This document shows positions 11,101 through 21,779 of a stretch of DNA of 64,000 nucleotides, piece after piece. The stretch's first letter is position 1. Each line of letters starts with the position of its first letter. Under the pieces are notes generated by a model. That model had not been told where the DNA came from, ran no database searches, and saw nothing but the letters and a program-made list of their open reading frames with translations. Location: assembly GCF_905475395.1 (NCBI RefSeq), contig NC_058341.1, positions 63,123,501 to 63,187,500 of the forward strand, read 5' to 3'. This stretch comes from Chrysoperla carnea. Taxonomy: Eukaryota > Arthropoda > Insecta > Neuroptera > Chrysopidae. Position numbers and translations under genes: made by a program.

Positions 11101-14100
11101 GCATGCTCAAGAGCTTGACACCCTATCAAATATTTAGTCGTTATGAAATGACGGGCAAAAATTACGCGGACTACGCCTGCCCCCTTGTCCTATCAATCCG
11201 TGTAGGTACCGTTTTAGCTGTATGTATATTTTGCAAAATATCCTTCATTGCTCAATTTATATCGGAAAAATGGTCCTCTTATACAACCATTGTTATGCGA
11301 AAGTTTATATCGATGCAGATGATAAACTTGAATGAAAGCGGACTAAGCTGAATTTGTTGTTTCAAGAAATCCTAACAATTTTTATGAATGATACCTAAAT
11401 ACAGATCAGAGTGTCGACCTATTTGTGAGGCTAAACATCGATCTATTACTGCAGGTTCGTAACGACGCACGAGTGTGCAAAATTTTAAAACAAATTTTTT
11501 TTCACTAAGTTTTCTTAAGATGTTACTGAGGTCTCAGAAAATTCATTTTGGTAAATTGAAATGTGGCCAGGTTATCCCTACTATTTTTGGAGAGAGGGGT
11601 CCAAATGGACTTAGTGTCCTATTGACCTAAAAATCGGGATACGCAATCCCTGTTACTTAAGTCAAAATATGCTTTAGAATATTTTTTCATAAATTGAACC
11701 CTTTCCGAGATATTGCTGCAATCTAAATTTTAAAAAATAAACGCAAAGAAATTAATTTTAAGCGGTACAAACTTTGAAATGAGATGAGAATAGGTAGGTA
11801 TCATCTACATTGCAAAAAGAAAAAAAAATCATGAAGGGAATTTTTAAAGATTAATTTCTAGAAATAGCGAATATGCAGCTTCGGTATTGTTATGCATATA
11901 TTTATGTGTGCTAACATTTGTGAATTGATTTTTCCTTTTACAATGTAGATGATACCTACCTAGATTTCTTATATTGTAATCTTTGTTACGCCAAGAATTA
12001 AGAGGCAAAAATTTGATTTTTTAAACATTAGAGTGCAGTATCTGAGAAATAAACAAGAAATTTAGGAAAAATTTATCTGCCAACTTTTGATTTAAATAAT
12101 AAGATTTACATATATTTTTAGGTCAATCGGGCACAAAGTGTAATTATACCTCTCCACAAAGCGGAGGGGATAACTTGATCACTTTTCAACTAGGCATGAT
12201 AGTTTTTCTGAAACTTCATTGATCCTTTAAAACATCGATCGAAAATAATTCGTCATACAATATTTCGCATTCATGTGCCATTACGACCTTCACTATATTA
12301 TATTACTAATTTATTTAATTTGTAAGTTTGATTTTAATGATTAATTTCTTTTAGGATGCTTATGATAGCTATTACGATCGGGCTAGATTCGATGACTCAC
12401 ATGACTTATTTGAACGACGATATAATATGGGTGGACGTGGAGGAGCAGGTGGAAGAGATTTCCTTCCACCACCTCCAATCCCACCAAGACGTGATCCATT
12501 GCCACCGTTGCCACCATCAATGGGAATGCGCGGTGGACCCATGAGAGATTCTTATTCACGTGGATCAAGTGATTATTCTATGTTCAGTCGAAGATCCCCA
12601 CCATCAAGCTCAATGCGAGGATCTGGAATGAGGTATGTTTTTATTTTTCTGTACAGTATACATGATAAGAATTTTCAAAATGTACATATTCGATATAAAA
12701 AATTGATTCTATCCTAATGAAATGAAAACATTTCAAAACTTGTTAAATTTTTCTATAGCTAGATAATAGAGTCTTTCTTTGCATTAAAATCCCATAACAA
12801 TAGTAACAATAACATCAACTGTCAACCTATGTTAACAAGTTTTCGTATAAATTGTTGTTTTTAAAAAATAAATGAAAAAGATAATCAATATTTAAAGGTA
12901 TCATTTTATGTAAAATGGATTAAAAATCACGCAGAAATAATAATATAGTAAAAGGCGGAAATTTGATAGACTACTATCAAGATCACGATTATCAACCTTT
13001 TTTATTCGAAAATTCCTTGTTCGAGTACTTCCGGAGAAAAAAAATTCCGTAATATCAACGAAATTTGTAAAAAAATAAATAGAAAATGTTCCACCTTTTT
13101 AACGGTTTCAATTGTTTTATTTCGAGTGTACATGGTTTGATTTTAATTTTAATGATGATTTAAGAGCTAACATACACTTAAGCAGTAAGTAAAAATTTTA
13201 AGGAGAATGTATGTTTAACTTCTTCTTAAATGACTGATAAAAAATAACTATGTTGGCTGCCGAGAACTTTACATAACGTTTAAATAAATTTCTCTCTTTG
13301 CATTCGCATCTAGGTGCACGTCTAAATGTTATTAGATGAAATAGATTTAAGTTTAAAATTTCATCTTTTTTGAACTAGATACATGCCTAAGTACCAACAT
13401 CATGACACACGCATCTCGTCGATATTTAGGGATATTCAAAATAGAATTCCGTTGCAAGGTCAAAATGGTCAAAAAATCATAATAAGGATTGCATGCATTA
13501 CATTATGAACCCGGTGTATTTAAAACTCAAAAATGATTAATATTAAAATAACTAATAAAACGAAAAAAAACTATCAGGAAACTAAATGTCAGAGAATTTC
13601 GTGAAAAAAAAAGAAAACTTCTAAAAGCACTTTTATTATTTTATTTTTCTATTCGAATTACTTTAAAAAAATGGTGCATATGATCGTAATATTATGTATG
13701 GCTTACTTTCAAAGTAATTTAAAAGTACTAATTTGGTCAGGGAATTTTTGAATTATTCAAACTGGAGAACAGGGAAAAGTAAGGCAATTTCATTTTGAAA
13801 AAAAAAAAAACAGTGTCCACCATGATATCAATTCTTTTCTAACAATAAAATGACAAATTTGAATGGCACACGCAAACCTTATGTGCAGCAATTTACATTT
13901 CCAGCTTCTGTTATAGAATTCATTCTTGATTAAGCTTAATTTGCCATTTCATTTTCTTTCTATTATTCTGAAGATCCGTTTTCTGAACTTTGTTTTGGAA
14001 AGAAATGTTTTGAAAGTTTTCTGGCATCCATGGATGACAAAATAAGCTTTGTAATAACTTGAAGATTTTTAATTTAATTTTTATCTACTTTACTAAGTGT

Positions 14101-14631
14101 GTGTTAGTTTCGTGATATTTTTAATTAAACGGTATCATACAGCCACTTGAATTCAAAAACTTAGTTACTCATACAAAATCTAAAAAAAGTTTTAAGTCCT
14201 CTTTAAAATGCGTTATTATTTTTATTGAAAATTGATTAAAACTGATGATGTAAGGTTATTAGGACCAGAAGATAAAAGTAATCATAAGATTATTCTATAC
14301 TTTTTTTTTATATCTAGATATATTTTTTGTAAATATTAGTAATTTTATTTTTCTCTGGTCCTTTTAGCCGCATGTATGAGGACTTCAGCAGGGATTCTTT
14401 TGATGATCGAAGGTGAGTTCTATATTTTATGAACTTCAAATCTTTGATTTCATTAATTCCATTTAAAATTTTATTACCTAAATTTCGATCCTTATTCCAA
14501 ATTTTGGAATCCTTGCATTAAGTCCATAGTTTTTAATATAAAAAAAACTGGTATTTTTTTAAAAAATAATTATTGTTCTGTTTTCTTACAGAGATTTTTC
14601 ATCATCTTCAAGACGATATGCACCATACTGA
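7474..14631 (+). CDS. lark: Lark / RBM4-like RNA-binding protein (whole coding span)
   Basis: Four coding exons (7474-8133, 12355-12632, 14368-14412, 14592-14631) join in frame to 340 residues, close to the length I know for insect Lark. RRM1 covers about residues 10-80 (RNP2 KIFVGN, RNP1 KNYGFVHM). RRM2 covers about 90-160 ([14 protein letters not shown]). A CCHC knuckle (C172, C175, H180, C185) follows, then a tail rich in Pro, Gly, Arg and Ser. The combination of two RRMs and a retroviral-type zinc knuckle is specific to the Lark/RBM4 family, which acts in RNA binding, splicing and translation control; in flies Lark is known for circadian eclosion timing. The start at 7474 has ACC before ATG. 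The first intron inside the coding part (4.2 kb) is full of repeats. Confidence 0.95.
9108..9532. repeat. Long imperfect foldback in the lark intron
   Basis: The left arm (9108-9291) and right arm (9339-9508) are inverted copies. The inner arms share CTGCCATTCATTTGAATAAA and ACTAAAAATTTATTGG; the outer arms share TTCAGCCACAAGC-type and CATAGTTAAAAATTA-type text. A third copy of the inner motif follows at 9510-9532. The transcribed intron could form a hairpin of about 180 pairs with mismatches. Confidence 0.75.
9740..9995. repeat. Terminal-repeat piece of a mariner-like transposon family
   Basis: The segment matches the left terminal region of the element at 37080-39190 (shared text GAAAATTTCAAATTTGTT, TTTCCTTTTTTTAAATGGCA-like and AGATTATTAATTTTAAAA, ATAAGAAAATTT). 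No transposase sequence is attached, so it is a solo end or a deleted copy. Confidence 0.6.
12355..12632 (+). CDS. lark: lark coding exon 2
   Basis: It enters in phase 0 (GAT GCT TAT) and encodes a Tyr/Arg/Asp-rich segment, a proline cluster ([18 protein letters not shown]) and a Ser/Arg stretch. It ends ATG AG|GTATGT with two bases carried to the next exon. The low-complexity tail is typical of Lark proteins. Confidence 0.92.
12633..14367. other. lark intron between coding exons 2 and 3
   Basis: It starts GTATGT and ends CCTTTTAG. It is AT-rich with homopolymer runs; I see no gene or clear repeat in it. Confidence 0.8.
14368..14412 (+). CDS. lark: lark coding exon 3 (45 bases)
   Basis: This micro-exon joins AG|C to give Ser and then [14 protein letters not shown]. 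It ends CGA AG|GTGAGT. Both splice sites are strong and the phase (2) agrees with both neighbours. Confidence 0.9.
14592..14631 (+). CDS. lark: lark last coding exon
   Basis: The acceptor TTTCTTACAG precedes AG|A, giving Arg and then [12 protein letters not shown] and a TGA stop at 14629-14631. The short RRYxPY end is in keeping with an insect Lark C terminus. Confidence 0.9.
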
Positions 14632-14968
14632 AATAATTAGCGCCGTTTTAAATTACGTAAATAATAATTTTAAGTGGTCGATAAAAAAAAGAAAAAACAT
14701 TTATAAAGATAGAACATTTTTTTAAATTATTGACGCAAATTTTTTTTTTTTTTTTTTTCATATATTTTGATGAAAGGTACTTGTGCAAATTGATAAAATA
14801 TCATTATTTAAGGACAAAATACAAAAATAACAACTTATAACGTACCTATTATGAAAATATAGGAATTATATTTGAAGAGGTATACTGGCACGCTGCTTTT
14901 ATTTTCTGCGCTGTGTTGGTGTAAAAGCAGGCCATTTTTTTGTTTAAATAGTTAGTCGTCAAATTCAA

Positions 14969-14974
14969 AATAAA
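14969..14974 (+). terminator. lark: Possible lark poly(A) signal
   Basis: AATAAA lies 338 bases after the lark stop, followed by T-rich sequence. Other AT-rich hexamers nearby make the exact site uncertain. Confidence 0.35.
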
Positions 14975-15147
14975 ACTAATATCGTAATATTATGAACAAA
15001 AATACAATTTGTTATAAAATAACGAATATATGATGCCTTGTTTTTTTTATCACCAAATTTGGCATCTTGTTTTTTACGTCCAATTTACAAAAAATAATAC
15101 AGATTAACATAAATTTAGACAAAATAATACAAAACAAAAAAACTTTT

Positions 15148-15639
15148 GTTTAAAAAGCGACGTTTCGCCTTTATTAACCATTAAATTAAAAAAAAAAATA
15201 CAATATATAATATAACCAATGGTTTACAAGCAAACTTTGTGCATCCAAGCTGTACCATCAACAATAAACTAACATGCTATGTTCGCTCTCACTGATGATA
15301 AGTAGAAAAAAATTTATCGCGGACGTAATAAAATTAATCTTGATGTCTCTAAGTTAAAATTTAATTTAAATTTTATAATAATGGTTTTGTATATTTATTT
15401 GTGCAGTTTATTTTTTTTTTTTTTTGAAATATTAGCAGAATTAAGATTAAATTTGCTACGCCCGCTCGTAAGTTATTTTTTCTATTGACTACCAGTGAGA
15501 GGTAATATAACCTGTTGATGGTTAGACGTAATTTTGTTTGTTTTTTTTTTATAATTGTTATTAAAAATTATAAAGTTTGTTTATTGTTGTTGCTTGAAGA
15601 AGTCGTAATTAAATGAAGACGAAACGACGCTTTTTAAAC
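15148..15639. repeat. Element with 20-bp terminal inverted repeats
   Basis: GTTTAAAAAGCGACGTTTCG at 15148-15167 is repeated inverted with one mismatch at 15620-15639. The span of about 490 bases is non-coding and includes poly(T) runs. It lies downstream of lark and may be inside its 3' untranslated region if a more distal poly(A) site is used. Confidence 0.55.
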
Positions 15640-16650
15640 TATAGTTTAATTGTTTTGTAGTTTTTTTTTTGTCCGAATTCCCGTTAATAAGCAATATTAT
15701 TGATTGCATTTGAATTAGATATTGGACGGCTATAAACATAATTCGTTGAAAATAAAGTAAAGCTAGATTGCTTACTCTGCAATACGATTGATTGATTTGT
15801 TTTTAAACTTTATGCATACTACCACACCTCATTAAATATCTTTCAGCTAGATATTGGTACAGCTATGTTTTGATAGATAGGTATGTTTTAAAATTAAATG
15901 AAAAACAAACGGAATATTATTTTTAGAAATTGGAAGTTTAAAATTGATTAACAAATTTTAATTTTATTCAATTATAATAACTAAATATTATTATATATTA
16001 TAAATAAATAAATAAGTATCTTCTTAGTTAAGTTTATTTTCTATTTGTATGTCAAATGTACAATTCTATTTGGTAAGTAAACAAATTGTAACAAAATTTA
16101 TCTGCTCTGCTTCATTTGATTTTATTTTAATGTCCATTTTTATATTCGATATGTATCCTTTTTAAACTTTAGTTTCCCACAGGTTTACGTGTACTTAATA
16201 ATTAACACTATAATCTAAGAGTGCCAACCAAAGTTCAAGCAAGCAAAAAGAACTGCCGATGCTATATTACACGAATTCATTTAGAGCCAATTAATTCAAA
16301 ATCTATTTAACATCAACTCATGAAACTAAAACTAGAACCCCATAATTGCATAGATAAGCTCAAACGGTTATTGAGATATTATCGTCTAAAAAATCGGCAT
16401 TTTTTTCACTGAGTGTCACATAGATCAAAAACTTAATCCACTTCCAGATGACCTAGAAATTTGAAATTTAGTGTCCAACTGGATAATTGTGTGTAAATGA
16501 AAGAAAAATGAAAATGTGAATTTTTTTCATAAGAGAGAGGGGAGATAGACCTCGACGTGAACGCTACGGAGCGAGCGGTAGTCCTTTTTATAATGGACAA
16601 TACGATCAAATACTTTAACGTTCACGAAAATCTAAGAAATAGTAAAAATT
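15640..16650. other. Intergenic DNA without a recognised gene
   Basis: I see no coding region or clear repeat structure, only AT-rich sequence. Confidence 0.5.
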
Positions 16651-16654
16651 GCTG

Positions 16655-16995
16655 TTTAAAAATGTAACTTCTTACTACGTTCGAGAAATTGGTCGTCTTA
16701 CATTTAAACTTATGTTCTATCTCTAACCGTTTACAAAGCCCAATTGATCTATGTTAATCATTTACTAACTCGTAACTCACTTTTTACTCCCTGAACACAC
16801 TAGAAAAATTGCATCTTGATATTTCTTTCCGTTTTGAGTTATCGTGATCACGGACGGTAGGACAACCGGAAATAGACTAATTAGGTGATTTTATGAACAC
16901 CTATCACCATATCCAAATTTTGTTCATTTAATCTATATTTCTAAGCGTCGCGTCACAAACTTGAGACTAAAATTGATATATATTTCATATAATAT
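16655..16995 (-). repeat. Family-1 dispersed repeat, decayed copy
   Basis: It shows the reverse-oriented core of the window's commonest repeat: TTTAAACTTATGTTCTATCTCTAAC, CACTTTTTACTCCCTGA, then GGACAACCGGAAATAGACTAATTAGGTGATTTTATGAACACC-type text. Several small deletions are present compared with the copies at 21055 and 26446. Confidence 0.65.
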
Positions 16996-17044
16996 ATCCT
17001 TAATAAGTTTTGTTGACTTTTTTTATGCGAATGATCGGGCCTAG

Positions 17045-17262
17045 AAAAAGTCGTAAATTTTTTAGGGTAGAATTTTTTATGTTGGCCATATTTTACAAGT
17101 TGTTAGAGTAGCTCGCAGCCCAACTTTACCCGTTGCCAATTTATTTTATCTCATCTAGAACCAGTTGGGCCGTGAGCTAACACACTAACAACGTGTAAAA
17201 TTTGTCCAACAAAAAAATTCAAACCTAAAAATTTTAGCATTTTTTCGAGGCCTGAATTTTTC
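17045..17262. repeat. Hairpin element
   Basis: Arms of about 75 bases are inverted copies: one holds TTTTAGGGT..ATGTTGG..ATTTTACA.GTTGTTAG, the other the complement (CTAACAACGTGTAAAAT, CCAACA, ACCTAAAAA), with GCCCAACTT/AGTTGGGC near the loop. It looks like a MITE. Confidence 0.6.
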
Positions 17263-17585
17263 AAAGTTAGCGTGCATATGTACTCTAGCTACCACTTTTA
17301 CCAAATCTCGCGCTTAAAAATAGCCATATTTCTTCCTCCCCTCGGAGAGCTAAATGAAAATTCGTGATCAGCGCACAAAATAACCCCTTAGAAAGTACTT
17401 TCAACCATTCCCAATTTTTTTCGAAACGGGCTGGAGCTTCATTTTGACTAACGTACGACTGGCTCTTAACTACTAACACTTTCTCCAAGATGCAGGATAT
17501 ATACAAGGTAAGTGTCATAGTTGGAAGCACATAACAATTTTTTAAAGCCAGAAACCTTTCAGAGATTGAAAAGATAGTGTCCCGA

Positions 17586-17588
<3 letters not shown>

Positions 17589-17676
<88 letters not shown>
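17589..17676. repeat. (AT)44 microsatellite
   Basis: Eighty-eight bases of uninterrupted AT dinucleotide repeat. It encodes the Tyr/Ile run of a long but meaningless minus-strand open frame. Confidence 0.97.
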
Positions 17677-17679
<3 letters not shown>

Positions 17680-18188
17680 CGCCCATCCTAAAGCACTAAT
17701 GATAGAAGTTTAAAATTTCGAGAATTTATATTAATTTTGTACTATCAGATCCCCAATCTTAGCAATGCAATCTGAAATAGCCTTTTCGAAAATTCATCAA
17801 CGTCAAATGTGTTCTGACTGATTTGTAGTGAGGTGTAGAAGAAAAAACAATACAAAACACATTAATTTTTATACATTTATTACTTAACGAAACTAATTTC
17901 ATTCCAAACATCATTTAAAAAACGGTTTTTTCCATATGTATACTCGACTGTCTGAAAACGTGCCAGCTGAATTTGTCGATCGGCATCTCTCCTAGACATT
18001 ATTTACATTCCTTCTGGCCCTAGGGCTGGCTACGACCTTGTCTGATTAATGTTCGTTCAATTGCTAGAAAACTAGTCAGATGAGTTAGTACATGTTTCAT
18101 TGGCATATTTGCATTTACTAATATTTCTTTTTCTTGAATTGCCCTTGTTCCATCGGAGTACTTTCGACTGCTAGTGGATCCGTAATTC
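17677..18188 (-). other. Probable 3' flank of the zinc-finger gene
   Basis: No other gene is seen. On the minus strand an AATAAA (plus 17876-17881) lies 308 bases after the stop of the zinc-finger gene and could be its poly(A) signal. Confidence 0.35.
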
Positions 18189-19178
18189 TTAAATTTTGAT
18201 ATGTTCTGATATATTTTCCATTTGATATATTTTTAGTTTTTTCTTTCTATGCTTCCTTTTATGTATATTGAAACTATTTACGTTATTAAATGTTTTAGAA
18301 CAACCTCTACATGAAAATTTAATTTCGTTATTGTGAACCCGTTTATGTTCAACCAAATTGATTCCACGATCAAATATTTTATGACAAAAACCACAAGTAA
18401 AGGAGTTTCTTAGAGTACGTCCATTTATTTCTGTTGTCTTTAATTTCTCTTTTAGATCACGTTCTTTCTTTTTTAATTTATCATTTATATGAGTTCGTTT
18501 ATGTTTAATTAAACAGGTTTCATAACTAAATTTTTGTTTACAAACTTCACATACAAATGGTTTTCGATCATCCATATGAACACGTTTGTGTATAGATAAG
18601 TCACATTCGCGCGTAAATGTTTTACTACAAACATCACATGAAATATTTTTTAAAATGCGTTTGCGGCATCTTTTAAAATGTTGATTAAAAACCGCATGTT
18701 TATTAAATGATTTATTACAAACACCACAAATGTAACGTTTAGGACAAATTTGTTCTTGTTTGTTTAGGTAGATTGGGTTAGTGATGATCTGATTCCAAGT
18801 ATCACGTGGAAAAGGTGTTTCTGTTGAAGGAATTTTTTGATCTGCTGAAAGATTTTCAATGCTAGTGGTCCTATTATTAATGTTGGAAAATTGTTCATTT
18901 TCAAGATCTAGTTCAGGTTCTATTGGAATATATTCATCTATTTTTTCTTCTTTAATCTGAACATGTTCCACTGGAAAACTTTCGTCTACTATTTCATCTT
19001 TAATTCGTACATGTTCCTTGCATACATCTTCATCTATTATTTCATCTTTAATTAATTTATGTTCTAATAAAACATTTTCTTCAAATATTTCTTCTTTAAT
19101 TATAAATTCTGTGTTCAATTCTTTTTCAAGATTTAACGAAGGATTATTAACATCGTATAATGAATTATTTATAGCCAT
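18189..19178 (-). CDS. C2H2 zinc-finger protein with acidic repeat leader, intronless
   Basis: A 329-residue open frame with start context AAAATGG. Residues 25-88 are four tandem 16-residue units, each starting with I-K-(E/D)-E. Residues 151-171 are a C2HC finger (C151, C154, H167, C171). Four C2H2 fingers follow: 181-201, 210-230, 262-282 and 290-310, with a charged 30-residue spacer between the third and fourth and a basic tail. The layout fits insect sequence-specific DNA-binding zinc-finger proteins of unknown target; the nuclear location is inferred. I-K-x-E matches the SUMO attachment consensus, so the leader may be a sumoylation array. No ZAD domain is visible. A dead relative lies at 3160-4182. 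I cannot give a gene name. Confidence 0.88.
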   Translation of the reverse strand: MAINNSLYDVNNPSLNLEKELNTEFIIKEEIFEENVLLEHKLIKDEIIDEDVCKEHVRIKDEIVDESFPVEHVQIKEEKIDEYIPIEPELDLENEQFSNINNRTTSIENLSADQKIPSTETPFPRDTWNQIITNPIYLNKQEQICPKRYICGVCNKSFNKHAVFNQHFKRCRKRILKNISCDVCSKTFTRECDLSIHKRVHMDDRKPFVCEVCKQKFSYETCLIKHKRTHINDKLKKKERDLKEKLKTTEINGRTLRNSFTCGFCHKIFDRGINLVEHKRVHNNEIKFSCRGCSKTFNNVNSFNIHKRKHRKKKLKIYQMENISEHIKI

Positions 19179-19617
19179 TTTATATTGTTTAATAGTTTAA
19201 ACTTTCAATCCACTATAACTTTATATAACATTCCCACATTAATATTATCATTCTATGCCATACAAATACAATCCCGATTCAATGTCGATAAATAAATAAA
19301 AGTTGTTTTGATGCAGTTCCTGTCAAATATCATTACTCAGCTACAAACTTACATTTTAAATATAGACTGTAAGCTGTATCTTAACTACATTATAAATATA
19401 GACAGTATGACTGTGAAAGCTATGTTATTCGAATTTAACGCTAAGATATCAACGCCACATATAAAAAAATATGGACCACACTTTAAAGATTCAGCTGATT
19501 TTTTCTTTTAATAAAAAGTTGCCTGCTTCCTTAACATCTAAATGTGTGGTGTCATATTTGCTCCTTGAGTCTTTTATAATTGCGATCTGTTTTCCTACTT
19601 TTCTTATATAAACCTTG

Positions 19618-19860
19618 CAGTTTGTTTGTAACGCCTAAAAATATTGATGCTATGAAAAACATTTTGGTATAGGTGTTCATAAAATCACCTAATTAGTCCA
19701 TTTTCGGTTGTCCTGCCGTCTGTCTGTGGACACAATAACTCAAAAACGAAATGAGATATCAAGCTGGAACCTTTATAGCGTGCTCAGGATGTAAAAAGCG
19801 AAACTAAGTTCGTAAATGAACAACATAGGTCATTTGGGTCTTGGATCCGTAGGTAAGTTC
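19618..19860 (+). repeat. Family-1 dispersed repeat, partial copy
   Basis: It carries TTTGTAACGCCTAAAAATATTGATG, GGTGTTCATAAAATCACC, AACTCAAAAACGAAATGAGATATC and TAGCGTGCTCAGGATGTAAAAAG, and stops at the GGATCCGTAGG step of the family. The 5' and 3' ends of the family are missing. Confidence 0.7.
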
Positions 19861-19979
19861 TGACAACATGCTCAAATAAAGTTTTAGCACTTTCGAATAT
19901 ATGCAAAAATATTTTTCCAAAAATAGCCTTTATCGTTAAATAAGTCGAAAAATAATCAAGGTACAAAAAAAATTTTTGA

Positions 19980-20739
19980 AGGTAAAATAATTTGCTGAAA
20001 AGGAGCTAAAATTTTTTTTTTTTTTTTTTTTTGCATTTAAATTGTAATATTACAAAAACTATATATCCGAAACAGCTAGAACTTTTTGAGCATGTTGTCA
20101 GTACTTTAAGTAAAATGATCAAAAGTGGCAATCATTAAATTTAGTTCGCGTGTTAAATTAATCAGTTTTTGTGCTGAATAAAACATAAAAAAGGCACGAG
20201 CAACTTTCTTTTCATTATATTAACTTACTTCGTTAATTTCCCTGGTGGAAAAAATATTTGAAGAAAGAATAAGAAATTCTGAAAAAGTCTTAGGAACTTT
20301 GAATTTCTCAACGTTTTCGGACTAGTCTAATTCAGAGTTATTCAGAGTTCTTAATACTTTTTTAAAGTTTCTAAGACTTTTTCAGAGTTTCTTAAGACTT
20401 ATTAAGACTTATTCTTTTTTCAAATATTTTTTCCACCAGGGACCATTTTGAATTTTTATAATTTTCATGATCAGATTCGAGTTAAGCTACCTCAAAAACC
20501 ACACAGAATGGTCTTTTCGTCCTATGGTATTTTCGTATACATTTTTTTTATAAGTTTCGGGAATTCGGACGTAAAAGTCAATATCTCAAAGAGGGAGAAG
20601 GGTCACCAACTAATTTAAGGAACTCTTTCTAAATGCAATATGTCCAGAGAGTGGTAACCACCTTTTCTAGGGAATGGAAAAATATGTGTTGAAAATCAAA
20701 ATGGGAACGGGAAGTGATGAATTCTAAACAAAAAGTGGA
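19980..20739. repeat. Relative of the 34.7-35.8 kb foldback, interrupted by a MITE
   Basis: The text AACTTTTTGAGCATGTTGTCAGTAC, the poly(T) run followed by GCATTTAAATTG, and GTGGTAACCACC with TTCTAGG are shared with 34740-35770. Two 202-base MITEs (20240-20441 and 20740-20941) are inserted in it or at its edge. Confidence 0.55.
20240..20441. mobile_element. 202-bp palindromic MITE, copy 1
   Basis: The element starts CCCTGGTGGAAAAAATATTT and ends with the exact inversion (AAATATTTTTTCCACCAGGG). The interior is also largely self-complementary (TTCTGAAAAAGTCTTAG against CTAAGACTTTTTCAGAG). It is almost identical to copy 2, 500 bases on. Confidence 0.85.
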
Positions 20740-20941
20740 CCCTGGTGGAAAAAATATTTGAAGAAAGAGTAAGAAATTCTGAAAAAGTCTTAGGAACTTT
20801 GAATTTCTCAACGTTTTCGGAATAGTCTAATTCAGAGTTATTCAGAGTTCTAAATACTTTTTTAAAGTTTCTAGGACTTTTTTAGAGTGTCCTAAGACTT
20901 ATTAAGACTTATTCTTTTTTCAAATATTTTTTCCACCAGGG
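20740..20941. mobile_element. 202-bp palindromic MITE, copy 2
   Basis: Same length, same ends and same orientation as copy 1, with only a handful of base changes. GTGG on both sides (before 20739 and after 20941) may be the target duplication. Confidence 0.85.
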
Positions 20942-21054
20942 GTGGCCGGAAAATTCAATTTAAAATAAATTCTATTTTGTCTCAAATATTGCAATAAATC
21001 ATTATTTTATTTAAAAAACCTCACTTTATTTTATTAGAAGACGAATAAGTACAA

Positions 21055-21575
21055 AAACAAGTGAAAACAAACAATTGACTGAGCTAATTGTTGAAATACC
21101 ATGCATAAACAGCGTTGATTACTCTATCATATTACATATACATACATGTCACACATACATAACTAATATAGCTGATATTAGTCCTCACAGAGAAGTTTAC
21201 GAAAAAATGTTTCAAACAAAAGTTGTTTATTTTTTGATAAGTAACATTTTTTACATTTAAACTTTTGTTCTATCTCTAACGGTTTACAAGATGGGTCCTA
21301 CGGAACCAAGACCCAATTGACCTATTTAGCTCATTTACGAACTTGACCTCACTTTTTACGCCCTGAGTACGGTATAAAAATTTCATCTTAATATCTCTTT
21401 TCGTTTTTGAGTTATCATGTTGGCAGACAGACGGACAGACAACCGGAAATGGACTAATTAGGTGATTATTTGAAAATCTATACCAAAATTTTTTTCCTAA
21501 CATCAATATTTTTAACCGTTACACTTGGGACTAAACTTAGTATACCTTGCATATTACATGAATGCATGGTATAAA
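21055..21575 (-). repeat. Family-1 dispersed repeat, near full length, minus orientation
   Basis: It runs from ACAAGTGAAAACAAACAATT through TTTACATTTAAACTTTTGTT, TCTAACGGTTTACAAGATGG and GACGGACAGACAACCGG to TGCATGGTATAAAAATTT. The ends carry ATACCATG/CATGGTAT in inversion. It lies head-to-head with the copy at 21780-22425. Confidence 0.8.
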
Positions 21576-21779
21576 AATTTAAAAAATGATGAACCGAATA
21601 GAAATTATTCAACTAATACTAAATTCCCACTATTTTTTTAAAAAATAGTTCACTTTAAGTCGCCTTAATTAATTCAGGGGACTTTTTGTACATTTCATGT
21701 TCAGTAGAGTTACCTTCCCACCATATATATCTGTATTCTTTGCCACTACTAGATTTTATCTATGGAGTTACCTATCTTT

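Larger units (their letters stand above)
8134..12354. other. lark intron between coding exons 1 and 2
   Basis: The intron begins GTTAGT and ends TTCTTTTAG. It contains a large foldback (9108-9508) and a terminal piece of a mariner-like transposon (9740-9995). A poly(A) run lies at about 10321-10338. The remaining sequence (8305-9100, 10000-12350) shows only chance open frames and no other feature I can name. Confidence 0.85.

Noticed and set aside
10740-11351. Two open frames of 70 and 95 codons in the lark intron
   Set aside because: No domain, no codon pattern unlike the surroundings, and no neighbours; frames of this size occur by chance.
17285-17686. Minus-strand open frame of 133 codons with a long Tyr/Ile run
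   Set aside because: The frame is kept open by the (AT)44 microsatellite and has no recognisable protein sequence.
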